NCBI RefSeq assembly: GCF_000513895.2
Contig: NZ_CP165785.1
Span: 62,001 to 126,000, forward strand
Direction of reading: 5' to 3'
DNA length: 64,000 nucleotides
Source of the DNA: Ensifer sp. WSM1721
GTDB lineage: Bacteria; Pseudomonadota; Alphaproteobacteria; Rhizobiales; Rhizobiaceae
The notes under the pieces were generated by a model that saw nothing but the letters and a program-made list of their open reading frames with translations, had not been told where the DNA came from and did no database searches. The number at the start of each line of letters is the position of its first letter. Within the stretch, counting starts at the first letter, position 1. Of this stretch, positions 35,153 to 43,652 are shown piece after piece. Made by a program: the position numbers and the translations under genes.

Positions 35153-36354
35153 CCTATATTGCCAGCCGACTGTCGGCGGTGAAGCCATCCGCCTCCATGG
35201 CCGTCTCCCAGGCGGCCAAGGAGCTTGCCGCGACCGGCGTCGACGTGATTGATCTCGGGCTTGGCGAGCCGGATTTTGCGGCGCCCGCCCACATCACCAA
35301 GGCTGCGTTCGAGGCCGCCAGCCGGGAGCGCATGCTCTATACGGCTTCGCTCGGAACGCCGGATCTGCGCAAGGCGATCGCGGCCAAGTTCAGCCGAGAA
35401 AACGGCCTCGATTATGCGCTCGACCAGATCGCCGTCGCCAATGGCGCCAAGCAGATCATCTTCAACGCACTGATGGCCACAGTGGAGGAGGGCGACGAGA
35501 TCCTTCTTCCCGCGCCCTATTTCGTGTCCTATCCCGAGATGGCGAAGCTGTTCGGCGGCGTGCCCGTCACCCCGGAAGGCCCGGCCGAAGCGGGCTTCCG
35601 GCTGACGCCCGACGTGCTCGAAGCGTCGATCACCGACAGGACGCGCTGGCTGTTCCTCAACATGCCCGGCAATCCCTCGGGTGCGGTCTATTCCAGGGAG
35701 CAGCTCCAGGCGCTCGGCGCGGTGCTGGCCAAGCACCCGCAGGTCCTGATCCTGTCCGACGAGATTTACGAGCACATCATCTTCGACGGCCGGACCTTCG
35801 TCTCCTTCGGCGCGGCCTGCCCGGACCTGCTCGATCGCACGGTGATCGTCAACGGTGTCTCGAAAGCCTATGCCATGACCGGATGGCGCGTCGGCTATGC
35901 CGCCGGTCCCAAGGACCTGATCATGGCGATGGCGACCATCCAGAGCCAATCCTGTACATCGGTGAGCGCACCGGCCCAGATCGCCGCCAAGGCTGCGCTC
36001 GAGGGACCGCAGGACGAGGTGGCAAAGTTCCGCACCGTCTTCGAACGCCGACGTGACCTCGTGGTGGAAGGCATCTCGAAGATCGACGCGCTGCAGCTCG
36101 ATCCGCCGGAAGGTGCTTTCTACGCCTATATCGGCTGCGCCGCGCTTATCGGTGCGGTGACGCCGTCCGGGCAGACATTGGCCGACGACGTCGCGGTTGC
36201 CAAATACCTTCTTGAGGAAGGTCATGTGGCGGCGGTGCCGGGCACGGCCTACGGCCTGTCGCCTTTCTTCCGCATTTCCACGGCGACATCGGACGAGGTA
36301 CTGATTGAGGCCGTGGCGCGCATTGGCCGCGCAGTTGCCAAGCTCAAGAGGTGA
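35149..36354 (+). CDS. Class I/II pyridoxal-phosphate aminotransferase (401 aa)
   Basis: Fold type I aminotransferase of the aspartate-aminotransferase Ib group. PLP residues can be placed: N175 in MPGNPSG, D204 and Y207 in LSDEIYEHI, and the Schiff-base K239 in VNGVSKAYAMTGWR. The start MTYIASRLSAVKPSASMAVSQ is typical of this group. It begins with GTG 35149 in a GTGA overlap. It would convert an amino acid made or used in this operon to its 2-keto acid, the usual substrate class of the ThDP enzyme two genes before. Confidence 0.88.
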   Translation: MTYIASRLSAVKPSASMAVSQAAKELAATGVDVIDLGLGEPDFAAPAHITKAAFEAASRERMLYTASLGTPDLRKAIAAKFSRENGLDYALDQIAVANGAKQIIFNALMATVEEGDEILLPAPYFVSYPEMAKLFGGVPVTPEGPAEAGFRLTPDVLEASITDRTRWLFLNMPGNPSGAVYSREQLQALGAVLAKHPQVLILSDEIYEHIIFDGRTFVSFGAACPDLLDRTVIVNGVSKAYAMTGWRVGYAAGPKDLIMAMATIQSQSCTSVSAPAQIAAKAALEGPQDEVAKFRTVFERRRDLVVEGISKIDALQLDPPEGAFYAYIGCAALIGAVTPSGQTLADDVAVAKYLLEEGHVAAVPGTAYGLSPFFRISTATSDEVLIEAVARIGRAVAKLKR

Positions 36355-36365
36355 CGGGCAGAACC

Positions 36366-37184
36366 ATGGCCAAGGATTTCAACACTATTCTGATCACCGG
36401 CGCCGCCGGACGGCTGGGCACCCAGCTGCGCAAGGGGCTGGTGCATCTTGCCGGCAAAGTCCGCGTCGCCGACCGGGTCGAGATCACCGATCTTGCGCCG
36501 CATGAAGAAGCCTTTGTCTTCGATCTTGCGGATGCCGATGCGGTCGAGAACGCCGTCAAGGGCGTCGATGCCATCGTGCATTTCGGCGGCGCGCCACTGG
36601 AGACGGCGTGGAAAGCGATCCTCGCCTCCAATATCCAGGGCAGCTACAACATCTATGAGGCCGCCCGTCGTCACGGCGTAAAGCGCGTGGTCTATGCCTC
36701 GTCCGTCCATGCCATCGGCTATCACAAGCTGACCGACAATATCGATGAGACCGCACCGGTTCGTCCCGACAGCCTCTACGGCGTGTCGAAATGCTTCGTC
36801 GAGGCGCTCGCGCAGTTCTACTGGGATAAGTTCGGCCTGGAAAGCGCCTGCCTGCGCATCTTCTCGTCCTTCCCAGAACCGCCGGAGCGCCGCATGCTAT
36901 GGTCCTGGCTGTCCTTCGACGATTGCGTCCGGCTCGTGGATGCGGCGCTGACCGCGCCGCATATCGGCTGCACCATTGCCTTCGGATTGTCCGATAACAA
37001 GGTCTGCCCCGTCGACAACACCAACTGGAGCCGGCTCGGCTATCATCCGAAGGACAATACCGAATTCGCGCGTGAGAAGGTGGAGGCCGCTGTGCCTAGG
37101 CTCGACCCGCACGCGCTGGCGACCCAGCATCTCGGGGGCTGGTTCGTCGATCTGCCGCATCCTGATGACGAGGTGGCGAAGTGA
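36366..37184 (+). CDS. NAD-dependent epimerase/dehydratase, uronate-dehydrogenase-like (272 aa)
   Basis: Extended SDR with TGAAGRLGTQL (residues 11-21), SSVHAIGY (about 112-119) and Y138-x3-K142. The overall pattern (GVDAIVHFGG, LYGVSKCFVEALA, GYHPKDNTEFAREKV) follows Agrobacterium uronate dehydrogenase, which oxidises the C1 hemiacetal of hexuronates with NAD. No other uronate genes are near, so it may oxidise a different sugar-like acid or lactol. ATG 36366 is chosen; GTG 36351 with a GTGA overlap would add five residues. Overlaps the next gene by four bases. Confidence 0.83.
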   Translation: MAKDFNTILITGAAGRLGTQLRKGLVHLAGKVRVADRVEITDLAPHEEAFVFDLADADAVENAVKGVDAIVHFGGAPLETAWKAILASNIQGSYNIYEAARRHGVKRVVYASSVHAIGYHKLTDNIDETAPVRPDSLYGVSKCFVEALAQFYWDKFGLESACLRIFSSFPEPPERRMLWSWLSFDDCVRLVDAALTAPHIGCTIAFGLSDNKVCPVDNTNWSRLGYHPKDNTEFAREKVEAAVPRLDPHALATQHLGGWFVDLPHPDDEVAK

Positions 37185-38386
37185 AGGATACTTATGATGT
37201 CGTGATCGTCGGCGGCGCCGTCATCGGCTCGGCCGTCGCCTACTATCTCTCGGCCAATCCGGATTTCGATGGCTCCATCCTCGTGATCGAGAAGGATCCG
37301 ACCTATGCGAAGGCGTCGACCTCGCTGTCGTCGTCCTCGATCCGGACGCAGTTCTCCAACCCGATCAATGTCAGGATCAGCCAATACGGCTCAGAAGTTA
37401 TCCGCAACTTCGCCGACATGATGCAGGTTGAAAACGACCGGCCGGATCTCTGCTTCCACCCCGGCGGTTACCTGTTCCTGGCCAGCACGCTCGAGCAGGT
37501 GCAGATCCTCCGCGAGAACCATGAGGTGCAGATTTCCTGCGGCGCCGATGTCGTGCTGTTCAACAGAGACGAACTCGCCGATGCTTTTCCGCATCTCAAC
37601 GTCAGCGACATCGAGCTTGCCTCCTATGGCCGGTCCGGCGAGGGCTGGTTCAACAACACTGGCCTGATGTACGGCTTTCGCAACAAGGCGCGCTCGCTCG
37701 GCGCGGAATACATCACCGACGAGGTGATCGGCATCGGCCGGGAAGGCAATAAGGTAACGTCCGTCGTCCTGAAATCGGGCCGGAGCATCGGCGCAGGCAC
37801 GATCGTGAATGGATCCGGTCCACGTGCTGCCTTGACGGCCCGCATGGCCGGCCTCGATATCCCGGTCGAGCCGCGCAAGCGCACCTTGTTCGTCTTCGAT
37901 TGCGCCGATACGCCCGAGGGTACAGCCAATATCAACAGCGGCCGGCTGCCACTGATGATCGACCCGAGTGGCGTGTTCTGCCGCCCGGAAGGCCGCTTCT
38001 TCCTGTCAGGATGTCCGCCGGTCGAGGATCCGACCTCGGATTGGGACGACTTCGAGCCACGCTACGAGGAATTCGAGGATATCATCTGGCCGGCGCTGGC
38101 CGAACGGTCGCCGAGATTCGAGGCCATCAAGGTCGTCAACCAGTGGGCCGGTCACTATGATTTCAACACGCTGGACCACAACCTGATCGTTGGCCGGCAT
38201 CCGGAAGTCCGCAATTTTATCTTCGCCAACGGCTTTTCCGGCCACGGCCTTCAGCAGGGTCCGGCCACCGGGCGGGGCGTGTCGGAACTTGTCATCTATG
38301 GTGAGTATCGGAGCCTTGATCTGACAGAAGTCGGCTACGAGCGGGTCGTTGCCAATCGGCCTTTCCTTGAGAAGGCGGTCATTTGA
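37181..38386 (+). CDS. FAD-dependent oxidoreductase, DAO/sarcosine-oxidase-like (401 aa)
   Basis: N-terminal FAD motif DVVIVGGAVIGSAVAYYL (residues 6-23), early conserved SLSSSSIRTQF, and the C-terminal GHYDFNTLDHNLIVG ... GFSGHGLQQGPATGR that closes the flavin site in DAO-type amine oxidases. Such enzymes oxidise secondary amines or amino acids. GTG start 37181 in a GTGA overlap with the preceding gene and AGGTGG before it. Last gene of the operon; a probable bidirectional terminator lies downstream. Confidence 0.86.
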   Translation: MKDTYDVVIVGGAVIGSAVAYYLSANPDFDGSILVIEKDPTYAKASTSLSSSSIRTQFSNPINVRISQYGSEVIRNFADMMQVENDRPDLCFHPGGYLFLASTLEQVQILRENHEVQISCGADVVLFNRDELADAFPHLNVSDIELASYGRSGEGWFNNTGLMYGFRNKARSLGAEYITDEVIGIGREGNKVTSVVLKSGRSIGAGTIVNGSGPRAALTARMAGLDIPVEPRKRTLFVFDCADTPEGTANINSGRLPLMIDPSGVFCRPEGRFFLSGCPPVEDPTSDWDDFEPRYEEFEDIIWPALAERSPRFEAIKVVNQWAGHYDFNTLDHNLIVGRHPEVRNFIFANGFSGHGLQQGPATGRGVSELVIYGEYRSLDLTEVGYERVVANRPFLEKAVI

Positions 38387-38500
38387 GACCATCAGCGGCG
38401 GATGGGCCGTGACCGTGGCCGATTGACAGCCCTGGACCGAGGTGATTGGGGTAAGTTCTCCTGACCACGCATAGTACGAACCACACCGGAAAAAACAAAA

Positions 38501-38557
38501 GCGGGACACTCCTCGTCTTCGAAAGCCGATCCGAGGAATGCCCGGTTTCCGATTTTT
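38501..38557. terminator. Probable bidirectional terminator
   Basis: In the 337-base convergent gap 38387-38723, GCGGGACACTCCTCG (38501-38515) and CGAGGAATGCCCGG (38532-38545) form an imperfect stem. It has an A-run upstream (GGAAAAAACAAAA) and TTTCCGATTTTT downstream, so it could end transcripts from both directions. The rest of the gap holds nothing I recognise. Confidence 0.55.
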
Positions 38558-38723
38558 CATTTGATGCGGAACGACGATGCTATCGCAATCACTTCAGGGA
38601 GAGCATGCTGAATCATCCTCGATCATTTGCAACACGACTTGACTCAGTGACCGGATTACCGATGCAATTGACAATGCCCTGACGAAAGTTTGCGGCTGAC
38701 CGGTTTGCGAGGCACCGTCCGGC

Positions 38724-39884
38724 TCAGACCGGGGGCTGAGCCAAGCGCCTGCGAGCGATGCCCGCATGGAAATTTGCCCCATGGATGAGCCCGTCGTCGT
38801 TGAAGTCGTAGGACGGGTTGTGCAGGGGCTTGGACTGTTCGCCGTTACCCAGGAAGACGAAGCAGCCGGGCACGAAATCGAGAAAGCGCGCAAAGTCTTC
38901 CGAGGCTGTCATCGGTTCGGCACGGCGAGATACGTTGTCCGCGCCAACGATGTCGGCCGCCGCGGCGAATGCCTCGTCCGCAAGCTCGGGATCATTGAGC
39001 AAGGGAACGAACTCCCGCGTGTAGTCGACCTTGACCCCGACATTGTAACTGAGCGCCGTGCCGTCGGCGATGATGCGCATCTGCTTTTCGATTTCGGCGC
39101 TGACCGAAGGATGAAAGCTTCTGCAATCGCCGAGGATTCGGGCCGTGCCCGGCAGTGCGTTGCGGGTGCCGTCGGTGAGAAGTTCGGTCACTGAGATCAC
39201 GGCGATATCGGTGGGATCGAGACGGCGGGCAACGATGGTTTGGAGGTTTACGACCAGCGCACAGGCCGCCACCAGCACCTCATTCGTCGCGTTCGGGCGT
39301 GCCGCATGGCCGCCAAGCCCGCTCAGCACGATCTCGAAATTGTCTTCCGCCGACATGATGGCGCCGGGCCGGGTCTGGAAATGGCCGACTGGCAGGCCCG
39401 GCATGTTGTGGATGCCGTAGATTTCGTCGAAGGGGAAACGTTCCATGATGCCGTCATCGATCATCGCCAGCGCCCCTTTGCCCCATTCCTCGGCCGGCTG
39501 AAACACGAACCGCACCGTGCCGTCGAAGCCGCCGTCCTCGGCGAGCATCCTGGCCGCGCCGAGCAGCATCGCCGTATGGCCATCGTGGCCGCAGGCATGC
39601 ATGACGCCCGGATTGCGCGACCGGTAAGAAAGGTTCGATTGCTCGGGAATGCGCAACGCGTCCATGTCGGCCCTGAGCGCAATCGAGCGGTTGGCGCTGC
39701 CACGCTTCAGCGTGCCGACGACGCCCGTCCCGCCGACGCCTTCACTGACATCGTCAAGGCCGAATTCCCGTAGCTTTTCGGCGACAAAGGCCGCAGTCCC
39801 TTTCTCCTCGAAGCCGAATTCCGGGTTGGCATGGAGATGGCGTCTCCATGCCTGCATGTCCGCGATCAATTGCTCCAGGTTCAT
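38724..39884 (-). CDS. M20-family amidohydrolase, hippurate-hydrolase-like (386 aa)
   Basis: Metal-dependent peptidase-like amidohydrolase. Metal ligands are visible in HACGHDGHTAM (about residue 95) and QPAEEWGKGA (about 130), and the dimerisation segment LSGLGGHAARPN near 185. Such enzymes release amino acids from N-acyl, N-carbamoyl or indole conjugates in the cytoplasm. It is third in the leftward unit after the ammonia-lyase and the carbamoylase-like gene, with a three-base gap. The unit looks like an N-acylated or N-carbamoylated amino-acid degradation route. Confidence 0.88.
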   Translation of the reverse strand: MNLEQLIADMQAWRRHLHANPEFGFEEKGTAAFVAEKLREFGLDDVSEGVGGTGVVGTLKRGSANRSIALRADMDALRIPEQSNLSYRSRNPGVMHACGHDGHTAMLLGAARMLAEDGGFDGTVRFVFQPAEEWGKGALAMIDDGIMERFPFDEIYGIHNMPGLPVGHFQTRPGAIMSAEDNFEIVLSGLGGHAARPNATNEVLVAACALVVNLQTIVARRLDPTDIAVISVTELLTDGTRNALPGTARILGDCRSFHPSVSAEIEKQMRIIADGTALSYNVGVKVDYTREFVPLLNDPELADEAFAAAADIVGADNVSRRAEPMTASEDFARFLDFVPGCFVFLGNGEQSKPLHNPSYDFNDDGLIHGANFHAGIARRRLAQPPV

Positions 39885-39887
39885 CGC

Positions 39888-41126
39888 CTATCCCTCTCCC
39901 GCCAGTTTCCGGACAACGTCCAGCAGGATGTTTGCTCCGTCAACGAGATCGCCATCCGCCGTGAATTCCTTCGGATTATGGCTTATGCCGTCCTTACTCG
40001 GCACGAAGATCATGGCCGAAGGCGCAATCCGGGCGATCATCTGCGCGTCGTGGCCGGCGCCCGACGTCATGCGGCGGCAGGTGAGATCACGTGCCCTGGC
40101 GGCCGTTTCGATCGCTCCGACAATGCCCGCGTCGAACTGAACCGGCTCGAAGCGCGCTAGCCGCTCCACCGAAATCGCGACATCCTCTTCCTTCGCGATC
40201 GTTTCGAGGAAGGCGGCAAGTGCTGCCTCCTCGTCTTTGAGCCGGGTTTCGTCCGGATCGCGGAGGTCGACGGTGAAGGTGGCGCGCGACGGGATGACAT
40301 TGATGGCGTTGGGCTGGAATTCCATGCAGCCGACGGTCGCCACCGTCGGCGTGTTGGACGCTCTGGCGCGGTCCCGCAAGAAGGTGATGACCCGGGCAGC
40401 CGCATGGCCGGCGTCGCGCCGCATGGAAATCGGCGTCGTTCCCGCGTGGTTGGCGTCACCCTCGATCGTCACCCTCTGCCAGGAAATGCCCTGCAGATTT
40501 TCCACGGCGCCGAGCGCAATGCCCTCACGCTCCAGCACCGGGCCCTGTTCGATATGCAGCTCGATATAGGCATGCGGCCTCAGGAATCCGGGCTCATGGT
40601 TGCCGGCATAGCCGATGCGCCGAAGCTCGTCGCCGAGCACCGTTCCATCGGTTCCGACGGTCGCAAGCGCGGCATCCACATCAAGCCCGCCGGAGTAGAC
40701 GAGCGATCCCATCATGTCGGGCGCATAACGCACGCCCTCCTCGTTGGTGAAGGCGGCGACGGTGATGGGACGCGAAGGAGAAAAGCCCGCTTCCTTCAGC
40801 GCTTCGATAACCTCGAGGCCTGCGAGCACGCCGTAGCAGCCGTCATAAATCCCCGCATCGATCACGGTATCGATGTGCGAGCCTAGCATCAGCGGCGCAG
40901 CATCCGCCACGCCCTCCGGGTTCCAGATGCCGAAGACATTGCCGATCCTGTCGATGGCGATATCCAGACCCGCGGCCTCGATCCAGTAAGCGAACCGGTC
41001 GCGGCCCGCCTTTTCCGTATCGGAAGCGGCAAGGCGTGTGAGCCTGCCGCCGGGATCGCGGCCGATTGCGCCTAGTTCGGCAAGCCTGCCGAGCAGCCGG
41101 GTTGGGTTGATAGACTGGTTGTTCAT
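39888..41126 (-). CDS. Zn-dependent hydrolase, N-carbamoyl-L-amino-acid hydrolase/allantoate amidohydrolase family (412 aa)
   Basis: M20/AmaB-HyuC type. Typical runs are LGSHIDTVIDAGIYDG (about residue 80), FTNEEGVRY (about 125), HIEQGPVLE (about 190) and GDANHAGTTPISMR, which hold the metal and substrate sites. Members hydrolyse the ureido group of N-carbamoyl amino acids or allantoate. I chose ATG 41126, which overlaps the ammonia-lyase stop (ATGA), over ATG 41138. It sits between DpaL and a second amidohydrolase, the same grouping as the E. coli ygeX-ygeY neighbourhood. Confidence 0.88.
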   Translation of the reverse strand: MNNQSINPTRLLGRLAELGAIGRDPGGRLTRLAASDTEKAGRDRFAYWIEAAGLDIAIDRIGNVFGIWNPEGVADAAPLMLGSHIDTVIDAGIYDGCYGVLAGLEVIEALKEAGFSPSRPITVAAFTNEEGVRYAPDMMGSLVYSGGLDVDAALATVGTDGTVLGDELRRIGYAGNHEPGFLRPHAYIELHIEQGPVLEREGIALGAVENLQGISWQRVTIEGDANHAGTTPISMRRDAGHAAARVITFLRDRARASNTPTVATVGCMEFQPNAINVIPSRATFTVDLRDPDETRLKDEEAALAAFLETIAKEEDVAISVERLARFEPVQFDAGIVGAIETAARARDLTCRRMTSGAGHDAQMIARIAPSAMIFVPSKDGISHNPKEFTADGDLVDGANILLDVVRKLAGEG

Positions 41127-42322
41127 TGCGCACTCCACGACATCACATCTTCAGGCGAGCGTCCGACGACTTCCCGGTACAGCGCAGGATCGGTCGCGCC
41201 TTCCGTGTTGACCACGAAAATCAGGGAATCCGGCCCGATGGAAAGGGCCGCCTTCATCTTCGGATCGGCAACCGCCTTCAGAAACCCGGCAAGACCCACC
41301 CCACCGCTCTCGCCTGCAACGACAGCCAGATCTTTGCCGATCGGGTTGGCAAGCCTTCGCATCACGGAAATCGCGTCTTCCTCGTCAACGGTCATGAAGG
41401 CATCGGCGGTACGTGAAAGGATGCGCCACGCAACGAGCGACGGTTCGTAGCATTCCAGCATTGCCATCACGGTCGACTCGCCATGTGGCACGGTAACCGG
41501 ATGGCCCGCCCGCGCCGTCTCGAACAGGCAAGCGGCCCGCGCCGGATCAACGACCGTGAAAACTGGACGCCTTTCATCCAGAACGATTGCTAGATGGCCG
41601 GCGACCGCCGCGGCGATGCCACCGACTCCCGACTGGATGAAGACATGGGTCGGTGGCTCCGGCATCTGTCTGAGCGCCTCGCGCACAAGTGCGGTGTAGC
41701 CCTGCATCACCAGGCCGGGGATGCGCTCGTAACCCGGCCAGGACGTGTCGGAGACGATGGTCCAGCCACGTTCGTCGGCAACGCGGGCGGCCTCCTTGAC
41801 AGAATCGTCATAGCTTCCGGCAACGCGGATCATCTCGGCGCCGAAGCGGGCAATCGCCGCCACACGCTCGTCGCTGACGCCGGAATGGACGAAGATCGCC
41901 GCCTTCGCGCCGACCAACTGAGCGCCTTGAGCGACCGATCGGCCATGATTGCCATCCGTGGCGCAGGCAACCGTCATGCTCCCGGAGATTTTGCGAACCT
42001 CCGGCGATTGCAGTTCGCCCATTTCGACCACACGCCCCAGTTCTTCCGTTGCTCTCTCGAGAACCAGGCGGATGACGGCATAGGCGCCGCCAAGCGCCTT
42101 GAAGCTGCCGAGCCCCAGCCGCTGTCCCTCATCCTTCACGTGGATCGCCGCGACACCGCTTTCGGCGGCAAGCGCGGGTAAGGAAACCAGTGGCGTTTCG
42201 CGATTATGTTCGCGGTGCTTGAGGTGGGCTTCCACATTGGTCGCCGCGTCGATGCCGAGTGTATTAGCATCCGCCGGGTCGAGAGGGCGTCGATAGTCCG
42301 CATGGGTATTGAGGGTAAACAT
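41123..42322 (-). CDS. dpaL: Diaminopropionate ammonia-lyase-like PLP enzyme (399 aa)
   Basis: Fold type II PLP enzyme with Schiff-base K75 in LGLGSFKALGGAYAV, the arrangement of 2,3-diaminopropionate ammonia-lyase, which gives pyruvate and two ammonia. Further family marks are TDGNHGRSVAQGAQ (about residue 132) and VAGESGGVGLAGF near the C-terminus. Start ATG 42322 (MFTLNTHADYRR) is taken; the frame continues 33 codons upstream but across the promoter and the divergent regulator start. First gene of the unit with two amidohydrolases. Confidence 0.87.
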   Translation of the reverse strand: MFTLNTHADYRRPLDPADANTLGIDAATNVEAHLKHREHNRETPLVSLPALAAESGVAAIHVKDEGQRLGLGSFKALGGAYAVIRLVLERATEELGRVVEMGELQSPEVRKISGSMTVACATDGNHGRSVAQGAQLVGAKAAIFVHSGVSDERVAAIARFGAEMIRVAGSYDDSVKEAARVADERGWTIVSDTSWPGYERIPGLVMQGYTALVREALRQMPEPPTHVFIQSGVGGIAAAVAGHLAIVLDERRPVFTVVDPARAACLFETARAGHPVTVPHGESTVMAMLECYEPSLVAWRILSRTADAFMTVDEEDAISVMRRLANPIGKDLAVVAGESGGVGLAGFLKAVADPKMKAALSIGPDSLIFVVNTEGATDPALYREVVGRSPEDVMSWSAQ

Positions 42323-42423
42323 GAGGGGCCTCGTGTTATGTCTGGCGGAAACATATTGCAAGCAATGCGAAAAAGGCGCTGATAATGGCTCCCTGTTTTG
42401 CAATTTTGTTTCGTCGGACACTT

Positions 42424-42900
42424 ATGCCGCCCGCCAGCACACCGCAGCTCGACGCCTTCGACCGTAAAATCCTCGAGATCCTGCAACGCGACAACACCAC
42501 GCCGCAACGCACGATCGGCGAGGCCGTCAATCTCTCGGCACCCGCCGTGCAACGCCGGATCAAGCGCATGACGGAAGAGGGCGTCATTCGCGCCAATGTC
42601 GCCATTGTCGATCCCGCCGCCGTCGGCAAGCCGATCACGATCTTCGTCGAGGTGGAGGTCCTAAGCGAGACGGCGGAACAGATCGAGCGGGCCAAACGCG
42701 AATTTGCGTCTTCGCCTGAAATCCAGCAGTGCTATTACGTGACCGGCGAAGCCGATTTCGTTCTCGTCATCGTCGTACCCTCGATGGCCGACTACGAAAC
42801 CCTGACCCGGCGTCTTTTTTTTGGTAACAATAACGTCAAACGCTTCCGGACCTTCGTCGCGATGGACCGGATCAAGGTGGGATTGAGCGTTCCGCCGTGA
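42424..42900 (+). CDS. Lrp/AsnC-family transcriptional regulator (158 aa)
   Basis: AsnC-type helix-turn-helix (DAFDRKILEILQRDNTTPQRTIGEAVNLSAPAVQRRIKRM compressed: residues 8-48) and a C-terminal RAM domain (CYYVTGEADFVLVIVV, about 100-115) that binds amino acids. The usual length is about 155. Transcribed away from dpaL with about 100 bases between starts, so it is the probable activator of the ammonia-lyase unit in response to its amino-acid substrate. ATG 42424 places the HTH at the normal position. Confidence 0.9.
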   Translation: MPPASTPQLDAFDRKILEILQRDNTTPQRTIGEAVNLSAPAVQRRIKRMTEEGVIRANVAIVDPAAVGKPITIFVEVEVLSETAEQIERAKREFASSPEIQQCYYVTGEADFVLVIVVPSMADYETLTRRLFFGNNNVKRFRTFVAMDRIKVGLSVPP

Positions 42901-42990
42901 CGATAGATTTGGGCCACTCTGTTGGCGACTTGATGACCTCAACCTTGTTAGTGTCATTCAGATGCATCACGGTCTTGGCAACGGAGATCG

Positions 42991-43383
42991 TTGGCTGCAA
43001 ACGCCCTTGTCCAAACGCGTATTGATTTCGACGTTCGGCACCGAGCGTCTGCGGTGCTTGAGAGCACGGGCCTTACTGTATCTGATGCGGTCCGTATCCT
43101 GCTGACCCGCACCGCCAACGAGTGTCGGTTGTCACCTGAGCCTCGTTCGGGCAGCGAGGCGCATGATGCCTGGTTTCGCGTTAAAGTGCTCGAAGCGCTG
43201 AACGATACTCGACCGGACGTCTCTGATGATGAAGTCGAGGCGCATTTTGCGGAACGTCGCGCGACAGCGCGCCTCAAACTGCGTGCACCCAAATCGTGCA
43301 TCGTACCTGGTCTGCGTTCGCGTTATCGGATCGCGACGCCATCTTCACCTATCTCGAGTCAGACAATCCCTCCGCCGTCTTGA
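42991..43383 (+). CDS. RelB/DinJ-family antitoxin with abnormal C-terminal extension (130 aa)
   Basis: The first 90 residues fit RelB/DinJ antitoxins (AANALVQTRIDFDVRHRAS, GLTVSDAVRILLTR ribbon-helix-helix region, HDAWFRVKVLEAL). It appears to start at TTG 42991 after GGAG. Relatives stop at about residue 90-95; here the frame runs on to 130 and overlaps the toxin frame by 88 bases, so a small indel near 43262-43295 has probably removed the normal stop. The tail is unlike any antitoxin. Confidence 0.7.
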   Translation: MAANALVQTRIDFDVRHRASAVLESTGLTVSDAVRILLTRTANECRLSPEPRSGSEAHDAWFRVKVLEALNDTRPDVSDDEVEAHFAERRATARLKLRAPKSCIVPGLRSRYRIATPSSPISSQTIPPPS

Positions 43384-43570
43384 TCGAGGAGCGGATCGCC
43401 GCCGCCACTCGCCGGCTGATCGACTTTCCTGCGAGTGGTCGCATCGGCAATATTGCTGGCACACGCGAACTTGTGATCAACGGGACGCCATATGTCGCGG
43501 TATATACCGTTGGCGAAACAAGTCGCATTCTGGCGCGCAGGAATGGCCGGACTCTTTGCCAACTAGCTGA
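43296..43570 (+). pseudogene. RelE/ParE-family toxin, frameshifted near the C-terminus
   Basis: From GTG 43296 the frame reads a typical toxin (WSAFALSDRDAIFTYLESDNP, RRLIDFPASGRIG, GTRELVINGTPYVAVYTV). After SRIL (43530-43532) the family expects about R-V-L-H-G-A-Q-x-W; here the GAQEWPDSLPTS end is present but in another frame (43532-43570). About 13 bases seem deleted, taking the region near the catalytic arginine. The unshifted frame runs on senselessly to 43793. The toxin is presumably dead. Confidence 0.75.
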
Positions 43571-43652
43571 ATCAACGCATACAGCGGCGGCGGCGGTTCG
43601 AATCCGTTCAACTGCTTTATCTCAGACGGAAACACAATCAAGACTGGCTAGG

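Noticed and set aside
34396..36225. Leftward 609-codon frame opposite HyuB and the aminotransferase
   Set aside because: It spans two well-defined genes on the other strand and has no family features.
43226..43570. 114-codon rightward frame overlapping the antitoxin end
   Set aside because: Only its last dozen codons are meaningful, as the displaced C-terminus of the frameshifted toxin.
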